Positions 9,073-17,176 of a stretch of DNA of 43,942 nt are shown here, piece after piece. The notes under the pieces are model-generated. The model did no database searches. It saw only the letters and a list, made by a program, of their open reading frames with translations, and was not told where the DNA came from. How positions within the stretch are numbered: position 1 is the stretch's first letter; each line of letters opens with the position of its first letter. The stretch comes from Desulfobacterales bacterium HSG2. Lineage in GTDB: Bacteria; Desulfobacterota; Desulfobacteria; Desulfobacterales; 4be13. Made by a program: the position numbers and the translations under genes. The stretch covers positions 1,235 to 45,176 of the forward strand of contig JAUCGI010000021.1 of the NCBI GenBank assembly GCA_030378035.1, written 5' to 3'.

Positions 9073-9210
9073 AATTTCAAAGGCTCCCCTTGTGTGTGAT
9101 AATTAAGGATGGTACGGAAGGAAAAAAGTAGCAACTCACCGGGCAGGATGACGTTGCTCCCTGTCCCTTTTTGTAAAAAAGGGGCAGGGAACACGCAAAC
9201 TTGAAGCCGA

Positions 9211-9399
9211 TTATGTTTCCTCGACGGTAATCGCGTCTTCTTCACAAACTTCGATGCAGCTTTCACAGCCGAGACATTCGTCGGCATTCACAGGAACGGA
9301 TTTTTCATCCTGCATCTCGAATACCTCGACAGGACACACATCCACACATTCCTCACATCCTACACATTTTGCTTGATCAACTTCAGGGATAAAAGCCAT
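9211..9399 (-). CDS. Bacterial 2[4Fe-4S] ferredoxin
   Basis: A 62-aa low-potential electron carrier. Two CxxCxxCxxxC cluster motifs are visible: CVGCEECVDVC followed by P (near residues 12-23), and CLGCESCIEVC (near 42-52), separated by an acidic stretch. This is the normal clostridial-type ferredoxin length. The ATG at 9399 is selected because AAAGGAGA lies about 8 nt upstream; the reading frame continues open upstream but looks non-genic. A TATAAT-like -10 (reverse strand, 9433-9438) and a TTACATGTAA palindrome (9440-9449) are close upstream. It is monocistronic and could serve hydrogenase, sulfate-reduction or other redox enzymes encoded elsewhere. Confidence 0.93.
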   Translation of the reverse strand: MAFIPEVDQAKCVGCEECVDVCPVEVFEMQDEKSVPVNADECLGCESCIEVCEEDAITVEET

Positions 9400-10173
9400 C
9401 TGAACAATCTCCTTTCTTAATAAAATTAATCTATTATAATTACATGTAAGTTGCAATTTCTCAGAAGTTTCCGAAACAAAGTTTATAAACATAGCCGTCA
9501 GATTAAGGTTTGTCCCTGCATCCGGCTTGGAAAAAGCCGGACCTTGGAAATCCGTCGGAACGGCAAACAGGGATAATTTTATCCTCTGCAATTTCCGCAT
9601 CATGACAAATCCGAATCTGATCGCTACATATTCCGGCTCACATTGTAAGTACTCGGACAAAAGTTTTCCGACATTCTGAAAACCGGGAAATCCGATGTTT
9701 GAAAACATAAGATCGGGTACTCATCAGGAGCTGCCTGTTTCCGAAACATAATACTGAAACCACAATTCTGTTAATGCTGTATTAAATCCGTTTATATCTT
9801 TTGTATAAAAACATAAAATTGGCATCCTTCATTTATGGGTTTACACTTTTCAGTTTGTAGTTCCGGCGTTCAGGCGGAACTACGAACTTTTCAATTCATC
9901 TGAAGTGTAAACTACTTTTCAGGCAAAATGAAGGATGCCGACGGTTGAAATATTTTTATATATTTTTAGGAACTATCCTAAAGGTTGTCTTATCACCGTA
10001 TTTTCAAAATTAATTGTTGCCCTTATACCAGATTAATAAAGGGAGTCAAGCCTTTTCCAAATTAATATCAAAGGGGTAAGGGTTAAGGGAGTTAAGGGTT
10101 AAGGGTTAAGGGTTAAGGATTTCCGGTCTTAACACTTAACACTTAACTCCCTTAACCTTTAACCCTTAACTCC
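9400..10173. other. Gene-free interval upstream of ferredoxin
   Basis: About 770 bases with no supported gene. The first part carries the ferredoxin leader. The middle part has an open but unconvincing minus-strand frame. An inverted-repeat element lies at 9821-9939 and a TTAAGGG heptad array at about 10073-10190. Confidence 0.5.
9821..9939. repeat. 119-bp nested inverted-repeat element
   Basis: The outer arms are GGCATCCTTCATTT and its complement ending AAGGATGCC. Inside them, TTTACACTTTTCAG faces CTGAAGTGTAAAC. The core is a strong hairpin, GTAGTTCCG facing CGGAACTAC (9858-9883). No coding potential is seen. It resembles a small non-autonomous inverted-repeat element; no convincing flanking direct repeat was found. 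Confidence 0.7.
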
Positions 10174-10190
10174 TTAACCCTTAAAACTTA
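10073..10190. repeat. TTAAGGG heptad array in inverted orientation
   Basis: Copies of TTAAGGG/GTTAAGG run on one strand (about 10075-10125) and are followed by the complementary CCTTAAC/CTTAACA type units (about 10130-10188), so the transcript could fold into a long hairpin. It lies immediately downstream of the 326-aa minus-strand gene and could serve as its terminator. Confidence 0.85.
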
Positions 10191-11154
10191 CAAACCCCAG
10201 AAGCGTATTTTTATACTCCCCTGTCTGAAATCGTTCATGTTCAACGTAATGGTTAAAAAACTCATCCGGTGTTTCCGGCACAAGACAGACAGTTAATGAA
10301 ACGCTTCTGTCACATCCGTTATCCTCGGGAGCTTTAAGGGAAATCTCCTCTGCTGATACGGGCCAGGCACTTTCAGCAAGCATCTGAAGGCGTTCCGTCA
10401 GGCTGTCCTGCCAAAAACCGAATTTTTCATCCATACCGCTTTCACAGATCGGTATTGAATCAAAATGAAAAATCTTTTCTGTGGTCGGGGCTTTGTCAGT
10501 CAGGTCCTCAAAAACAGACCTGCTGCTGGTGACAAACATTCCCGATCTTTCCGGATCATGCCCCATAAGATGAACCCATGAGTTTATCCGTTCTGCTGTC
10601 ATATAAATTCCGGGATCATCCGAATTTCGGATTTCGGATTTCAAATTCCGGATTTCGGATTCCCCCTTCAAATTTTTCATAAGGTCCTGCTCCATTTCAT
10701 CAAAGGATGCAAGATCATCCTCCAATTCCCGGTTTTGCATGTCAAATTCATGGGCCATGCAGAGGAATATTCTGGCGTTAAGAAGCGGGTCCGGTGTTTC
10801 GGGTTCTGCCTGCTGTCTGCCTGTTGCCTGTTGCCTGATATCTGTCACGATTTGCCGGGCAGATGTTTCATCAAAAAAAGGGATTGTGTTCCCCTGTGTT
10901 TTGAAGAAGGCTTTTTCACTTCCTTGGTGAATTTCCGCCCAGTTTCTGTAATCCTTTATAATTGCATCCAGTTTCTCCTCATCACCTCTGACGGGTGTAC
11001 GGATGTCGAAAAGGCCGTTTTTCACCCGTTTCTGCATTTTTTCAGGCAATTTCCGGAGTGAAGGCTGATAAATGACCGTTTGTCTGAAGCATGAGGCCAA
11101 TGCTTCTGCAACCGGTTCGGAAACATAAGTAAATGGGAAATATATCGGTTTCAT
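10174..11154 (-). CDS. Conserved-looking unknown protein (326 aa)
   Basis: A soluble protein of unrecognised family beginning MKPIYFPFTYVSEPVAEALA. The first 100 residues carry aromatic and charged conserved-looking blocks (FTYVSEPVAEAL, RGDEEKLDAIIKDYRNWAE). A middle helical region follows, then a C-terminal domain (FGFWQDSLTERLQML, EFFNHYVEHERFQTGEYKNT). Two stretches look like repeat intrusions that keep the frame: the RQQATGRQQAEP segment comes from a TGCCTGT array, and the NLKSEIRNSD segment from a GATTTCG array. The ATG at 11154 has GAAGGA about 8 nt upstream. The stop codon borders a heptad array. Function cannot be inferred; proteins of this layout may be associated with partner genes elsewhere. 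Confidence 0.75.
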   Translation of the reverse strand: MKPIYFPFTYVSEPVAEALASCFRQTVIYQPSLRKLPEKMQKRVKNGLFDIRTPVRGDEEKLDAIIKDYRNWAEIHQGSEKAFFKTQGNTIPFFDETSARQIVTDIRQQATGRQQAEPETPDPLLNARIFLCMAHEFDMQNRELEDDLASFDEMEQDLMKNLKGESEIRNLKSEIRNSDDPGIYMTAERINSWVHLMGHDPERSGMFVTSSRSVFEDLTDKAPTTEKIFHFDSIPICESGMDEKFGFWQDSLTERLQMLAESAWPVSAEEISLKAPEDNGCDRSVSLTVCLVPETPDEFFNHYVEHERFQTGEYKNTLLGFVSFKG

Positions 11155-11172
11155 CTGTTTTTTCCTTCAAAA

Positions 11173-11338
11173 ATCTTGCTCTTAATCTTGCTCTTAATCT
11201 TGCTCTTAATCTTGCTCTTAATCTTGCTCTTAATCTTGCTCTTAATCTTGCTCTTGCTCTTAATCTTGTCCGTTCAGTTAGGATACAGGAGCAAGAGCAA
11301 GAGCAAGAGCAAGAGTTTAGAGTTTAGAGTTTAGAGTT
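11173..11338. repeat. Hexamer tract forming a long hairpin
   Basis: CTTGCT/CTTAAT hexamers run from 11173 to about 11264. After a unique loop (TCCGTTCAGTTAGGATACAG) the complementary GAGCAA hexamers run from about 11289 to 11312, then GAGTTTA heptads to 11338. It fills the gap between two minus-strand genes, where it could act as terminator, mRNA-end stabiliser or recombination substrate. Confidence 0.85.
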
Positions 11339-13619
11339 TCCTGTCTCTTATCGTAACCCCGAGAACTTTTAATTGTTCACGAATCTTATCCGAAAGCTCC
11401 CAGTTTTTCTGCGCCCTGGCTTTTTCCCTTTCCTTTATCAGATTCTGAATCTTCGGATCAGAAAATTTGTCGCCGAAATCGAATATTTTCAGCACAGAGT
11501 CGATATTGCGGAACACGTCAATGATTTTCAGCGCGCCATCCGCGTCAATCTTTTTCTCCAAGGTTAAAATATTTATCTTCCTGATATTTCCGAATATGGA
11601 GGCCAACGCCGCTGAAATATTCAGATCATCATCCATGGCTTGGATAAATCCCTGTCTGATATCATACAGCAACTGATCCAGCTCGGGATTTTGGATTTTG
11701 GAATCCCGGACGGTTCGATTTTCATTTAAGGTGCGGATGCAGGTATCCAGTCTTTTCAGAGATTTTTTGGCATAATCCAATCTTTCCGTGGAAAATGCAA
11801 GCGGTTTTCTGTAATGGCTTGAAATGAGCCAGTATCGGATATCCCTGCCGGAATACCCCTTTTCCGTCAGTTCCTGAAGGGTCAGCCGGGTTCCGTTTTC
11901 ATCCATCTTCTTACCGTTGACCAGCACCCGGTCACAATGGACCCAGTATTTGGCCAGAGGCTTTCCGGTCAGGGCTGTTGCAATGGCGATCTCATTTTCA
12001 TTATGGGGAAACATCAGTTCACGCGCACTGGTATGAATGTCAAAACTCTCGCCGAGGTATTTCATGGCCATGGCCGTTCCCTGAATATGCCAGGAGGGCC
12101 GCACATTTCCCCAGTCCGTCTTGACATATATCCCCCGTTTCAGTTCTGAAAGCCGGGTTCTTTTGAGCAGGGTGAAATCCCGGGGGTTGTCCTTTTCATA
12201 TTCATCCAGATCAACCGTCGCGCCGAGTTTTATTTTGTCAAGGTCAATACCGGATAATCTGCCGTATTCGGCAAATCGGGAAATATCAAAATACAGAGAC
12301 CGGAGTTTCTCATAAGCGAATCCCTTTTTCACCAGTCTTTCCGCCAGCGCGACCATATCTTTGACATGCTCGCTTGCTCTGGGGTATTTTGCAGCAGGTT
12401 TGATTCCCAGAAGGGCCATGTCGTTCTGAAACGACTCAATGAGCTTTTCTGTGAATTCGGAAAGTTCCATGCCCGCTTTTTCGGAGCCGCTGATGGTCTT
12501 ATCGTCCAAGTCCGTGATGTTTAAGATGTGGTTGACGGAATACCCGCGGTATTCAAGATACCGGCACAGCAGATCGGAAAAGACAAATTGCCGGTATTCT
12601 CCCGGACGCAGTCTCGCGTGCGCGGCAGGCCCGCATGTGTATATGGAAACCTTGCCCGGCTGCATCGGTTCAAACGGCTCTTTGGTCCGGCTCATGGTGT
12701 TGAACAGTTTCAGGTCAATCTTTTCCCGAACAATAAAGAGGGGTGTGCTCAGATAGCGCTCCCCACCGTCCGGGAATATGACGGCAATCGTCCCCTCAGC
12801 CATGTTCCGGGCCTCTTTCCGGGCAATCGTCATGGCCGCGCCGCTGCTCATGCCGACAAAAAGGCCCTCTTCCCTGGCAAGACGCCGGGTCATTTCAAAG
12901 GCTTCTTCGTCATCAATATTCACCTTTTTATCCAAGCGGTTTTTATCATAAATCTCAGGGCAGTAAGATTCCCTCATGTTTTTCAGTCCCTGAAGCTTAT
13001 GCCCCAGATAGGGTTCAACCCCCACGATCCTGATATCGGGATTGTATTCTTTCAGCCTCTTTGAAATCCCTACCACTGTGCCGGTCGTCCCCATGGTGGC
13101 GACCGCCATGGAAACCCGGCCTCCGGTCTGCTCCCATATTTCCCTGGCTGTGCCGTGATAATGGGCCTGCCAGTTGGCTTCGTTGTTGAACTGGTCTGTC
13201 ATAAAATAGGCTTTGGGATTTTCACGGGCCATGCGATAGACCTCTTCAATGGCACCGTCTGTGCCGAGACGGCCCGGGGTCAGCAGAATTTCTGCCCCGC
13301 GTGCCTTCAGTATTTTCTGCCGTTCAATGCTCGCTGCCTCGGACATGGCTAACAGGAGTTTGTAGCCTTTTATCGCGCAGACCAGGGCGAGACCGATGCC
13401 GGTGTTGCCGCTGGTGGCCTCAAGCACTGTTTTGTCATGGGTCAGCTCACCGGATTTTTCACCGGCTTTGATCATAAAAAGGGCAGCCCTGTCCTTTATG
13501 GATCCGCCCGGATTCATATATTCCAGCTTTGCCAGAATTTTCACATTCGGGTTCGGGCTGAGTTTCTTTATTTCGATTAACGGGGTGTTGCCGATGGCGT
13601 CCAAAATGGAGTGGCTCAT
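11331..13619 (-). CDS. Cysteine synthase fused to degenerate cysteinyl-tRNA synthetase-like domain
   Basis: A 762-aa two-domain protein. Residues 1-300 are a PLP-dependent O-acetylserine sulfhydrylase/cystathionine beta-synthase-type fold: PLP Lys42 in NPGGSIKDR, substrate loop TSGNTG (69-74), phosphate loop TMGTTGT. Residues about 303-762 are cysteinyl-tRNA synthetase-like (KLFNTMSRTKEPFEP, NITDLDDK, SWHIQGTAM). In this half the HIGH signature is RPGE (338-341), the second zinc Cys is Gly514, PHHENE is PHNENE and KMSKS is KMDEN. The first zinc Cys (329) remains. Normal tRNA charging is therefore doubtful. The fusion suggests a role in cysteine or persulfide metabolism; this is inference. A separate true CysRS should exist elsewhere. 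Confidence 0.93.
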   Translation of the reverse strand: MSHSILDAIGNTPLIEIKKLSPNPNVKILAKLEYMNPGGSIKDRAALFMIKAGEKSGELTHDKTVLEATSGNTGIGLALVCAIKGYKLLLAMSEAASIERQKILKARGAEILLTPGRLGTDGAIEEVYRMARENPKAYFMTDQFNNEANWQAHYHGTAREIWEQTGGRVSMAVATMGTTGTVVGISKRLKEYNPDIRIVGVEPYLGHKLQGLKNMRESYCPEIYDKNRLDKKVNIDDEEAFEMTRRLAREEGLFVGMSSGAAMTIARKEARNMAEGTIAVIFPDGGERYLSTPLFIVREKIDLKLFNTMSRTKEPFEPMQPGKVSIYTCGPAAHARLRPGEYRQFVFSDLLCRYLEYRGYSVNHILNITDLDDKTISGSEKAGMELSEFTEKLIESFQNDMALLGIKPAAKYPRASEHVKDMVALAERLVKKGFAYEKLRSLYFDISRFAEYGRLSGIDLDKIKLGATVDLDEYEKDNPRDFTLLKRTRLSELKRGIYVKTDWGNVRPSWHIQGTAMAMKYLGESFDIHTSARELMFPHNENEIAIATALTGKPLAKYWVHCDRVLVNGKKMDENGTRLTLQELTEKGYSGRDIRYWLISSHYRKPLAFSTERLDYAKKSLKRLDTCIRTLNENRTVRDSKIQNPELDQLLYDIRQGFIQAMDDDLNISAALASIFGNIRKINILTLEKKIDADGALKIIDVFRNIDSVLKIFDFGDKFSDPKIQNLIKEREKARAQKNWELSDKIREQLKVLGVTIRDRKL

Positions 13620-13717
13620 TATTTATTTTCTCCGTTAAAATCTTCTGATATTAAACTGGAATCCGCTGTTTTTTTTGGAAGTTCTCCAAGCTATTTAAGG
13701 ATTCTGATAAAGTTTAT

Positions 13718-14328
13718 TTATAAAACTATGTCGGTGACTTTTAAAGCAAATCTTCGGAACGATTCCGAATTTTTAATTTTACCAAAGTCATTTATCTTCT
13801 GAGCAATCAGAATTGCATGTTGATAGTCAACATAACGATGTCTTGAACCGAGTTCCTGATTGAATATTTTGGTAAGTCTTGTTTTGGGCTTGGGAATCTT
13901 ATCCGGTCTTTTGAATTTGGGAATTTTCCCGACCGGATGCGGGTGTTTTCGTTCGGCAATCATCTCTTTCACTGCCCTGTGATCAGCCAATAACCAAGCT
14001 TCCAACTCTTCAGAAATACATACAAGTGATATTCGGTTCAAGTCAATATTTTCAGATTGCAAAGCGTTAAAAATATTCTGCCTGTCCTGACGCCGACACG
14101 GCTTTTCATCACGCCAAGGGGGATGCAAATCCCATATCACAATCACTTTTTCACATTCCTTCAACAATGCTTTTGCAACTTGTCCGCAGAGTTCAATTAA
14201 TATTTTTTTGTTATTCAGGGTCCGGGAACAAACATTATTGTCGGATCCAACTGCCGAATCAGATGTCGGCAGACTTTGACATCAGGCCCTTCCGGTCCGC
14301 ACTCAAAAATGAAACCAATTTTCTTCAT
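13718..14328 (-). pseudogene. DUF4276/TOPRIM-like partner of the ATPase, interrupted by a frameshift
   Basis: Frame 1 from ATG 14328 encodes MKKIGFIFECGPEGPDVKVC and stops at TGA 14215-14217 after 37 residues. The -1 frame then continues without interruption (LNNKKILIELCGQVAKALLK) into a 149-aa open frame to 13718. Joined, they give about 202 aa with TOPRIM-like acidic motifs: FECGPEGPD, IVIWDLHPPW and ELEAWLL. The ATG overlaps the ATPase stop as ATGA, implying translational coupling. A single missing base near 14218 would explain the break. It could also be a sequencing error or, less likely, a programmed shift; no classical slippery heptamer is present at the junction. Confidence 0.75.
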
Positions 14329-15440
14329 CCATCAGCTCCGGTCAGAACCCCCATTGTGTAGAGTTTTCCGGGTGAAAACCGTTCTGCCCATTCTTTTAAT
14401 TCATTTTTTGAAGCCGGCCGAATAAACTGAGGGGAACCTGAATGGTCTCTGTCCGTCACAATAATTTGAGAAAGAGACAGAAGGTCAAGCAGGTAAGGCG
14501 AATGGGTGGTAAGAATCACCTGTCCCCGGCCTGACTCGACAAAGTACCGTATTTCATCTGTCAGAAGATGAACGGTTCGCGGGTCAAGTCCGTTTTCGAG
14601 TTCTTCGATAATAACGACAGAAGGGGGCTCAGGATGATGCAAAACAGCTAATAAGCAAAGGATTCGCAGTGTACCTGTGGAAAGCAGCCACCCCGGTAAT
14701 TTTCCTGAAATGTTCTTTTCTGACAAGGTTAGATAAACTTTCCGTTCCAATTCTGAGGTAATGACCGGTTGCAGATCAAGGAGGTACGGTAAAACCACTT
14801 TGAGAGTTTCAATGATGCTGTCAAAGGATTGAATATCTGTGTCACGGATGGACTGAAGATATTCGGCGATATTTAATCCGGTTTTATCCAGCCTGATTTT
14901 GCCATACGATCGTTTCTGCGGAACCGGTTCTGTCATAAATTGGGGAATAAGTCCGATGAACTGCCAGTTTTCCACAAATGCCTTTAATCCGGGATCTGTA
15001 ATTTTGTCGTTGATGATATGCTTTGATCCGTTTGTAAATTCGCCGTCAGAATAATGGTAATAGTTCTCAAAAAAAACTTTGTTCAAATCCGGAGTCGCCG
15101 TGATCTCCAAACGCGCTTTGAATGACCCTTCTCTGCCTACCCCCTGAATGTCAAATATCATCGGATTGGTTAATCCTGGCCGTTCTTTATTTTTTTGGAG
15201 TTCGTGTTGTTCGGCTCTGTTCCAAACATATTCAAAACCGTGCCAGACCTGCATGGCAGCGTCAATTCCCTCGACCGCCAATATTTGTAATGTTTCCAAC
15301 GCTTCGACAATGCTGCTTTTTCCGGAACCGTTATTTCCGATGAAAGCAGTCAGCGGGGTAAATTGAATTGCTTCGCTATCTTGAACAGCCTTGAAATTAT
15401 GCACCCTGAATGACGATAAAGCAAGATCATTTTTTTTCAT
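14325..15440 (-). CDS. AAA (OLD/ABC-like) ATPase, defence-type
   Basis: A 371-aa ATPase of the RecF/OLD-like AAA_21 type. It has an N-terminal SFRVHNFKAVQDSEAI strand pair, Walker A GNNGSGKSS (residues 35-43), a long helical insertion, an ABC-like signature region LSTGTLRIL, Walker B VVIIEELENGLDP and switch His LTTHSPYLLD near the C-terminus. These proteins commonly pair with a TOPRIM or DUF4276 protein, as here. In OLD, Gabija and PARIS systems such ATPases sense phage and activate a nuclease; that role is inferred. The ATG at 15440 has GGGGA about 7 nt upstream. It appears intact, unlike its partner. Confidence 0.88.
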   Translation of the reverse strand: MKKNDLALSSFRVHNFKAVQDSEAIQFTPLTAFIGNNGSGKSSIVEALETLQILAVEGIDAAMQVWHGFEYVWNRAEQHELQKNKERPGLTNPMIFDIQGVGREGSFKARLEITATPDLNKVFFENYYHYSDGEFTNGSKHIINDKITDPGLKAFVENWQFIGLIPQFMTEPVPQKRSYGKIRLDKTGLNIAEYLQSIRDTDIQSFDSIIETLKVVLPYLLDLQPVITSELERKVYLTLSEKNISGKLPGWLLSTGTLRILCLLAVLHHPEPPSVVIIEELENGLDPRTVHLLTDEIRYFVESGRGQVILTTHSPYLLDLLSLSQIIVTDRDHSGSPQFIRPASKNELKEWAERFSPGKLYTMGVLTGADG

Positions 15441-15460
15441 TTAAGAATCCCCAATTTGGA

Positions 15461-15577
15461 GGAGGAGTGCTAAAATAAAATTTTAGCACAGACCGGCCGA
15501 AGTGAAATTCCGGCACTGCATCAGACCCGCGGCTTTCTGAGAAATGTGCTAAAATTTCATTTCAGCACTCCTCCCCA
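15461..15577. repeat. Paired palindromes with inverted outer arms
   Basis: A perfect hairpin GTGCTAAAAT-AAA-ATTTTAGCAC lies at 15468-15490. A second, GTGCTAAAATTTCATTTCAGCAC, lies at 15546-15568. GGAGGA flanks the first and its complement TCCTCC flanks the second, so the whole 115-bp block is also an inverted repeat. The second hairpin overlaps the last codons and stop of tmk. It may be the tmk terminator or an inserted element that reshaped the tmk 3' end. Confidence 0.75.
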
Positions 15578-16202
15578 ATCTGTCAGTCAAAATTGCTATA
15601 ATATGATTTTGCACCTGATTTTCATCCGCTGACGCGTCGATAACCGTGAACCGTTCAGGCTCAAGCCCCGCGATCTCAAGATACCCGGCCCTCACCTTTT
15701 TGTGAAAAGCCAGCGCCTCCTCTTCAAAACGGCTTTCTTTCTGAGTCCGTGCGCCGCTTTCAATCTGTTTCCACGCGCGTGAAAGTCCGATTTCAGGTGG
15801 AAGGTCAAGCAAAAAAGTAAGATCGGGTTTGAAATCGTCAAGGATTAATTTGTGTAATTTGCTGATAAATTCAATATCAAGGCCCCTTGCAAATCCCTGA
15901 TAAGCTAAAGTGGCGTCATAATACCGGTCGCATAAAACGACTTTGCCCTCATATAAAGAAGGTTTTACCAATTCTTTTATGTGCTGCGCCCGGTCAGCCA
16001 TATACAAAAGAAGTTCTGTCAGAGGGACCATATCCTTATTATCTGGATCAAGAAGGAGCTTCCGTATTTTTTTGCCGATCTTTGTGTTGCCAGGCTCGCG
16101 GGTCATAATACAGTCATACCCCTTTTTTTGCAGGAATTCAAAGACACATCTGACCAGCGTTGTCTTTCCTGAACCTTCTGTACCTTCAAAAGTGATGAAC
16201 AT
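15549..16202 (-). CDS. tmk: Thymidylate kinase
   Basis: It phosphorylates dTMP to dTDP in the cytoplasm, an essential step for DNA synthesis. The 217-aa protein has the P-loop FEGTEGSGKTT (residues 4-14), the TREPG motif, the DRYYDATLAYQG nucleotide-binding motif and a LID region containing RTQKESRFE. Length is normal. The last residues (RSAEMKF) are encoded by the arm of a palindrome, so the C-terminus may have been changed slightly. The ATG at 16202 has no Shine-Dalgarno sequence; a TTAAGGG array starts only a few bases upstream. No holB neighbour is present. Confidence 0.95.
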   Translation of the reverse strand: MFITFEGTEGSGKTTLVRCVFEFLQKKGYDCIMTREPGNTKIGKKIRKLLLDPDNKDMVPLTELLLYMADRAQHIKELVKPSLYEGKVVLCDRYYDATLAYQGFARGLDIEFISKLHKLILDDFKPDLTFLLDLPPEIGLSRAWKQIESGARTQKESRFEEEALAFHKKVRAGYLEIAGLEPERFTVIDASADENQVQNHIIAILTDRLGRSAEMKF

Positions 16203-16203
16203 A

Positions 16204-16330
16204 GTTTAAGAGTAAAGGGTTAAGGGTGTAAGGGTTAAGGGTTAAGGGTGTAAGGATTAAGGGTTAAGGGTTAAGGGTTTAAGGACATTTCAGGTCTTCC
16301 TTAACCCTTAACTCTTAACCCTTAAACCTA
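16204..16330. repeat. TTAAGGG heptad array, inverted halves
   Basis: About eleven GTTAAGG/TAAGGGT type units run from 16205 to about 16285, then complementary CCTTAACCC units from about 16297 to 16328. It separates the start of tmk from the truncated four-helix-bundle copy. Confidence 0.88.
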
Positions 16331-16588
16331 TTATTTGATTCTTTGGGAGATGTAAAGCTGCGTTCGGAGCTCGGCAGCGGAGCCTTTTGAAATATGCAGG
16401 AAACGAATATATTCAGCAGCAGAACCACGCTCCGCTCCCTCTGCGATGTTGCTTGCAACGGAAACCGCCGCCCGGGTCATCTGATTTTTAAGCCCGTAAT
16501 CACGGCAATCTTCCAACAACTCATACAAATCAACAGCCAGACGACAGCTCCTTTTCCAGACCTCAGGATCCTCAAACGAATTGTAGCT
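16331..16588 (-). pseudogene. Truncated duplicate of four-helix-bundle (23S IVS-type) protein
   Basis: Bases 16334-16588 match 16779-17033 at a constant offset of 445, with only about three differences by eye. The copy has lost the start codon (the AGC after ATG is preceded by AGA) and ends prematurely after SQRIK, where the heptad array joins. Both breakpoints abut TTAAGGG tracts, so the copy probably arose by recombination between arrays. An internal ATG could express 65 residues, but a functional bundle is unlikely. Confidence 0.85.
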
Positions 16589-16685
16589 TCTACAAGGGTT
16601 AAGGGTTGTAAGGGTTAAGGGTTAAGGGTTTAAGGACATTTCAGGTCTTCCTTAACCCTTAACCCTTAACCCTTAACCCTTAACC
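16589..16685. repeat. TTAAGGG heptad array between the duplicated genes
   Basis: GGGTTAAGGGTTGTAAGGG-type units face CCTTAACCCTTAACCC units with a spacer (GGACATTTCAGGTCTT) identical to the spacer in the preceding array at about 16283. The shared spacer shows the array itself was duplicated along with the gene. Confidence 0.88.
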
Positions 16686-17036
16686 CTACTCTTCCTTACT
16701 CCTGATCAAGCCGTGCAGCATTGAAGATATTTCTTTGAGTTCTTTTATTAATTCATTGCAGGATTCGGCTGGCATCAGTTTGATTCTTTGGGAGATGTAA
16801 AGCTGCGTTCGGAGCTCGGCAGTGGAGCCTTTTGAAATATCCAGGAAACGAATATATTCAGCAGCAGAACCACGCTCCGCTCCCTCTGCGATGTTGCTTG
16901 CAACGGAAACCGCCGCCCGGGTCATCTGATTTTTAAGCCCGTAATCACGGCAATCTTCCAACAACTCATACAAATCAACAGCCAGACGACAGCTCCTTTT
17001 CCAGACCTCAAGATCCTCAAACGAATTGTAGCTCAT
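16686..17036 (-). CDS. Four-helix-bundle protein (23S rRNA intervening-sequence family)
   Basis: A 116-aa helical protein with the family's recognisable blocks: [22 protein letters not shown] near the N-terminus, the central [14 protein letters not shown] segment, EYIRFLDISKGSTAELRTQL and a C-terminal helix ending MLHGLIRSKEE. Members are found as ORFs inside 23S rRNA intervening sequences and as free-standing genes. Function is uncertain, with nucleic-acid binding and DGR accessory roles suggested for relatives. Start is supported by GGAGGAGG 4 nt upstream of ATG. No rRNA sequence flanks it here. A recent partial copy lies directly downstream. Confidence 0.9.
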   Translation of the reverse strand: MSYNSFEDLEVWKRSCRLAVDLYELLEDCRDYGLKNQMTRAAVSVASNIAEGAERGSAAEYIRFLDISKGSTAELRTQLYISQRIKLMPAESCNELIKELKEISSMLHGLIRSKEE

Positions 17037-17049
17037 TTTTCCTCCTCCA

Positions 17050-17175
17050 AAGGTTAAAAGTGTTAAGTGTTAAGTGTTAAGTGTTAAGGTTTTAAGGGTT
17101 AAGGGTTAAGTTTTAAGTTTCAAGGCCGTATATCCTTAACCCTTAACCCCTTAACCCTTAAAACCCTTAACCCTT
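17050..17175. repeat. TTAAGGG heptad array, inverted halves
   Basis: AAGTGTTAAGTGTTAAG and GTTAAGGG units (about 17053-17118) face CCTTAACCC units (about 17132-17175). The array ends at the stop of hypE. Confidence 0.85.
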
Positions 17176-17176
17176 G

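Noticed and set aside
9400..9708. N-terminal extension of the ferredoxin frame
   Set aside because: Ferredoxin has its own start with a good ribosome-binding site; the extension contains no homologous features.
12528..13064. 178-aa plus-strand frame
   Set aside because: Antisense to the cysteine synthase/CysRS fusion, which is unambiguous.
14215..14230. Programmed -1 frameshift in the DUF4276-like gene
   Set aside because: No classical X-XXY-YYZ slippery heptamer at the junction; a one-base loss or sequencing error is simpler. Not excluded.
16204..17175. True telomere or replicon end
   Set aside because: Heptads occur in both orientations at several internal sites between ordinary chromosomal genes.
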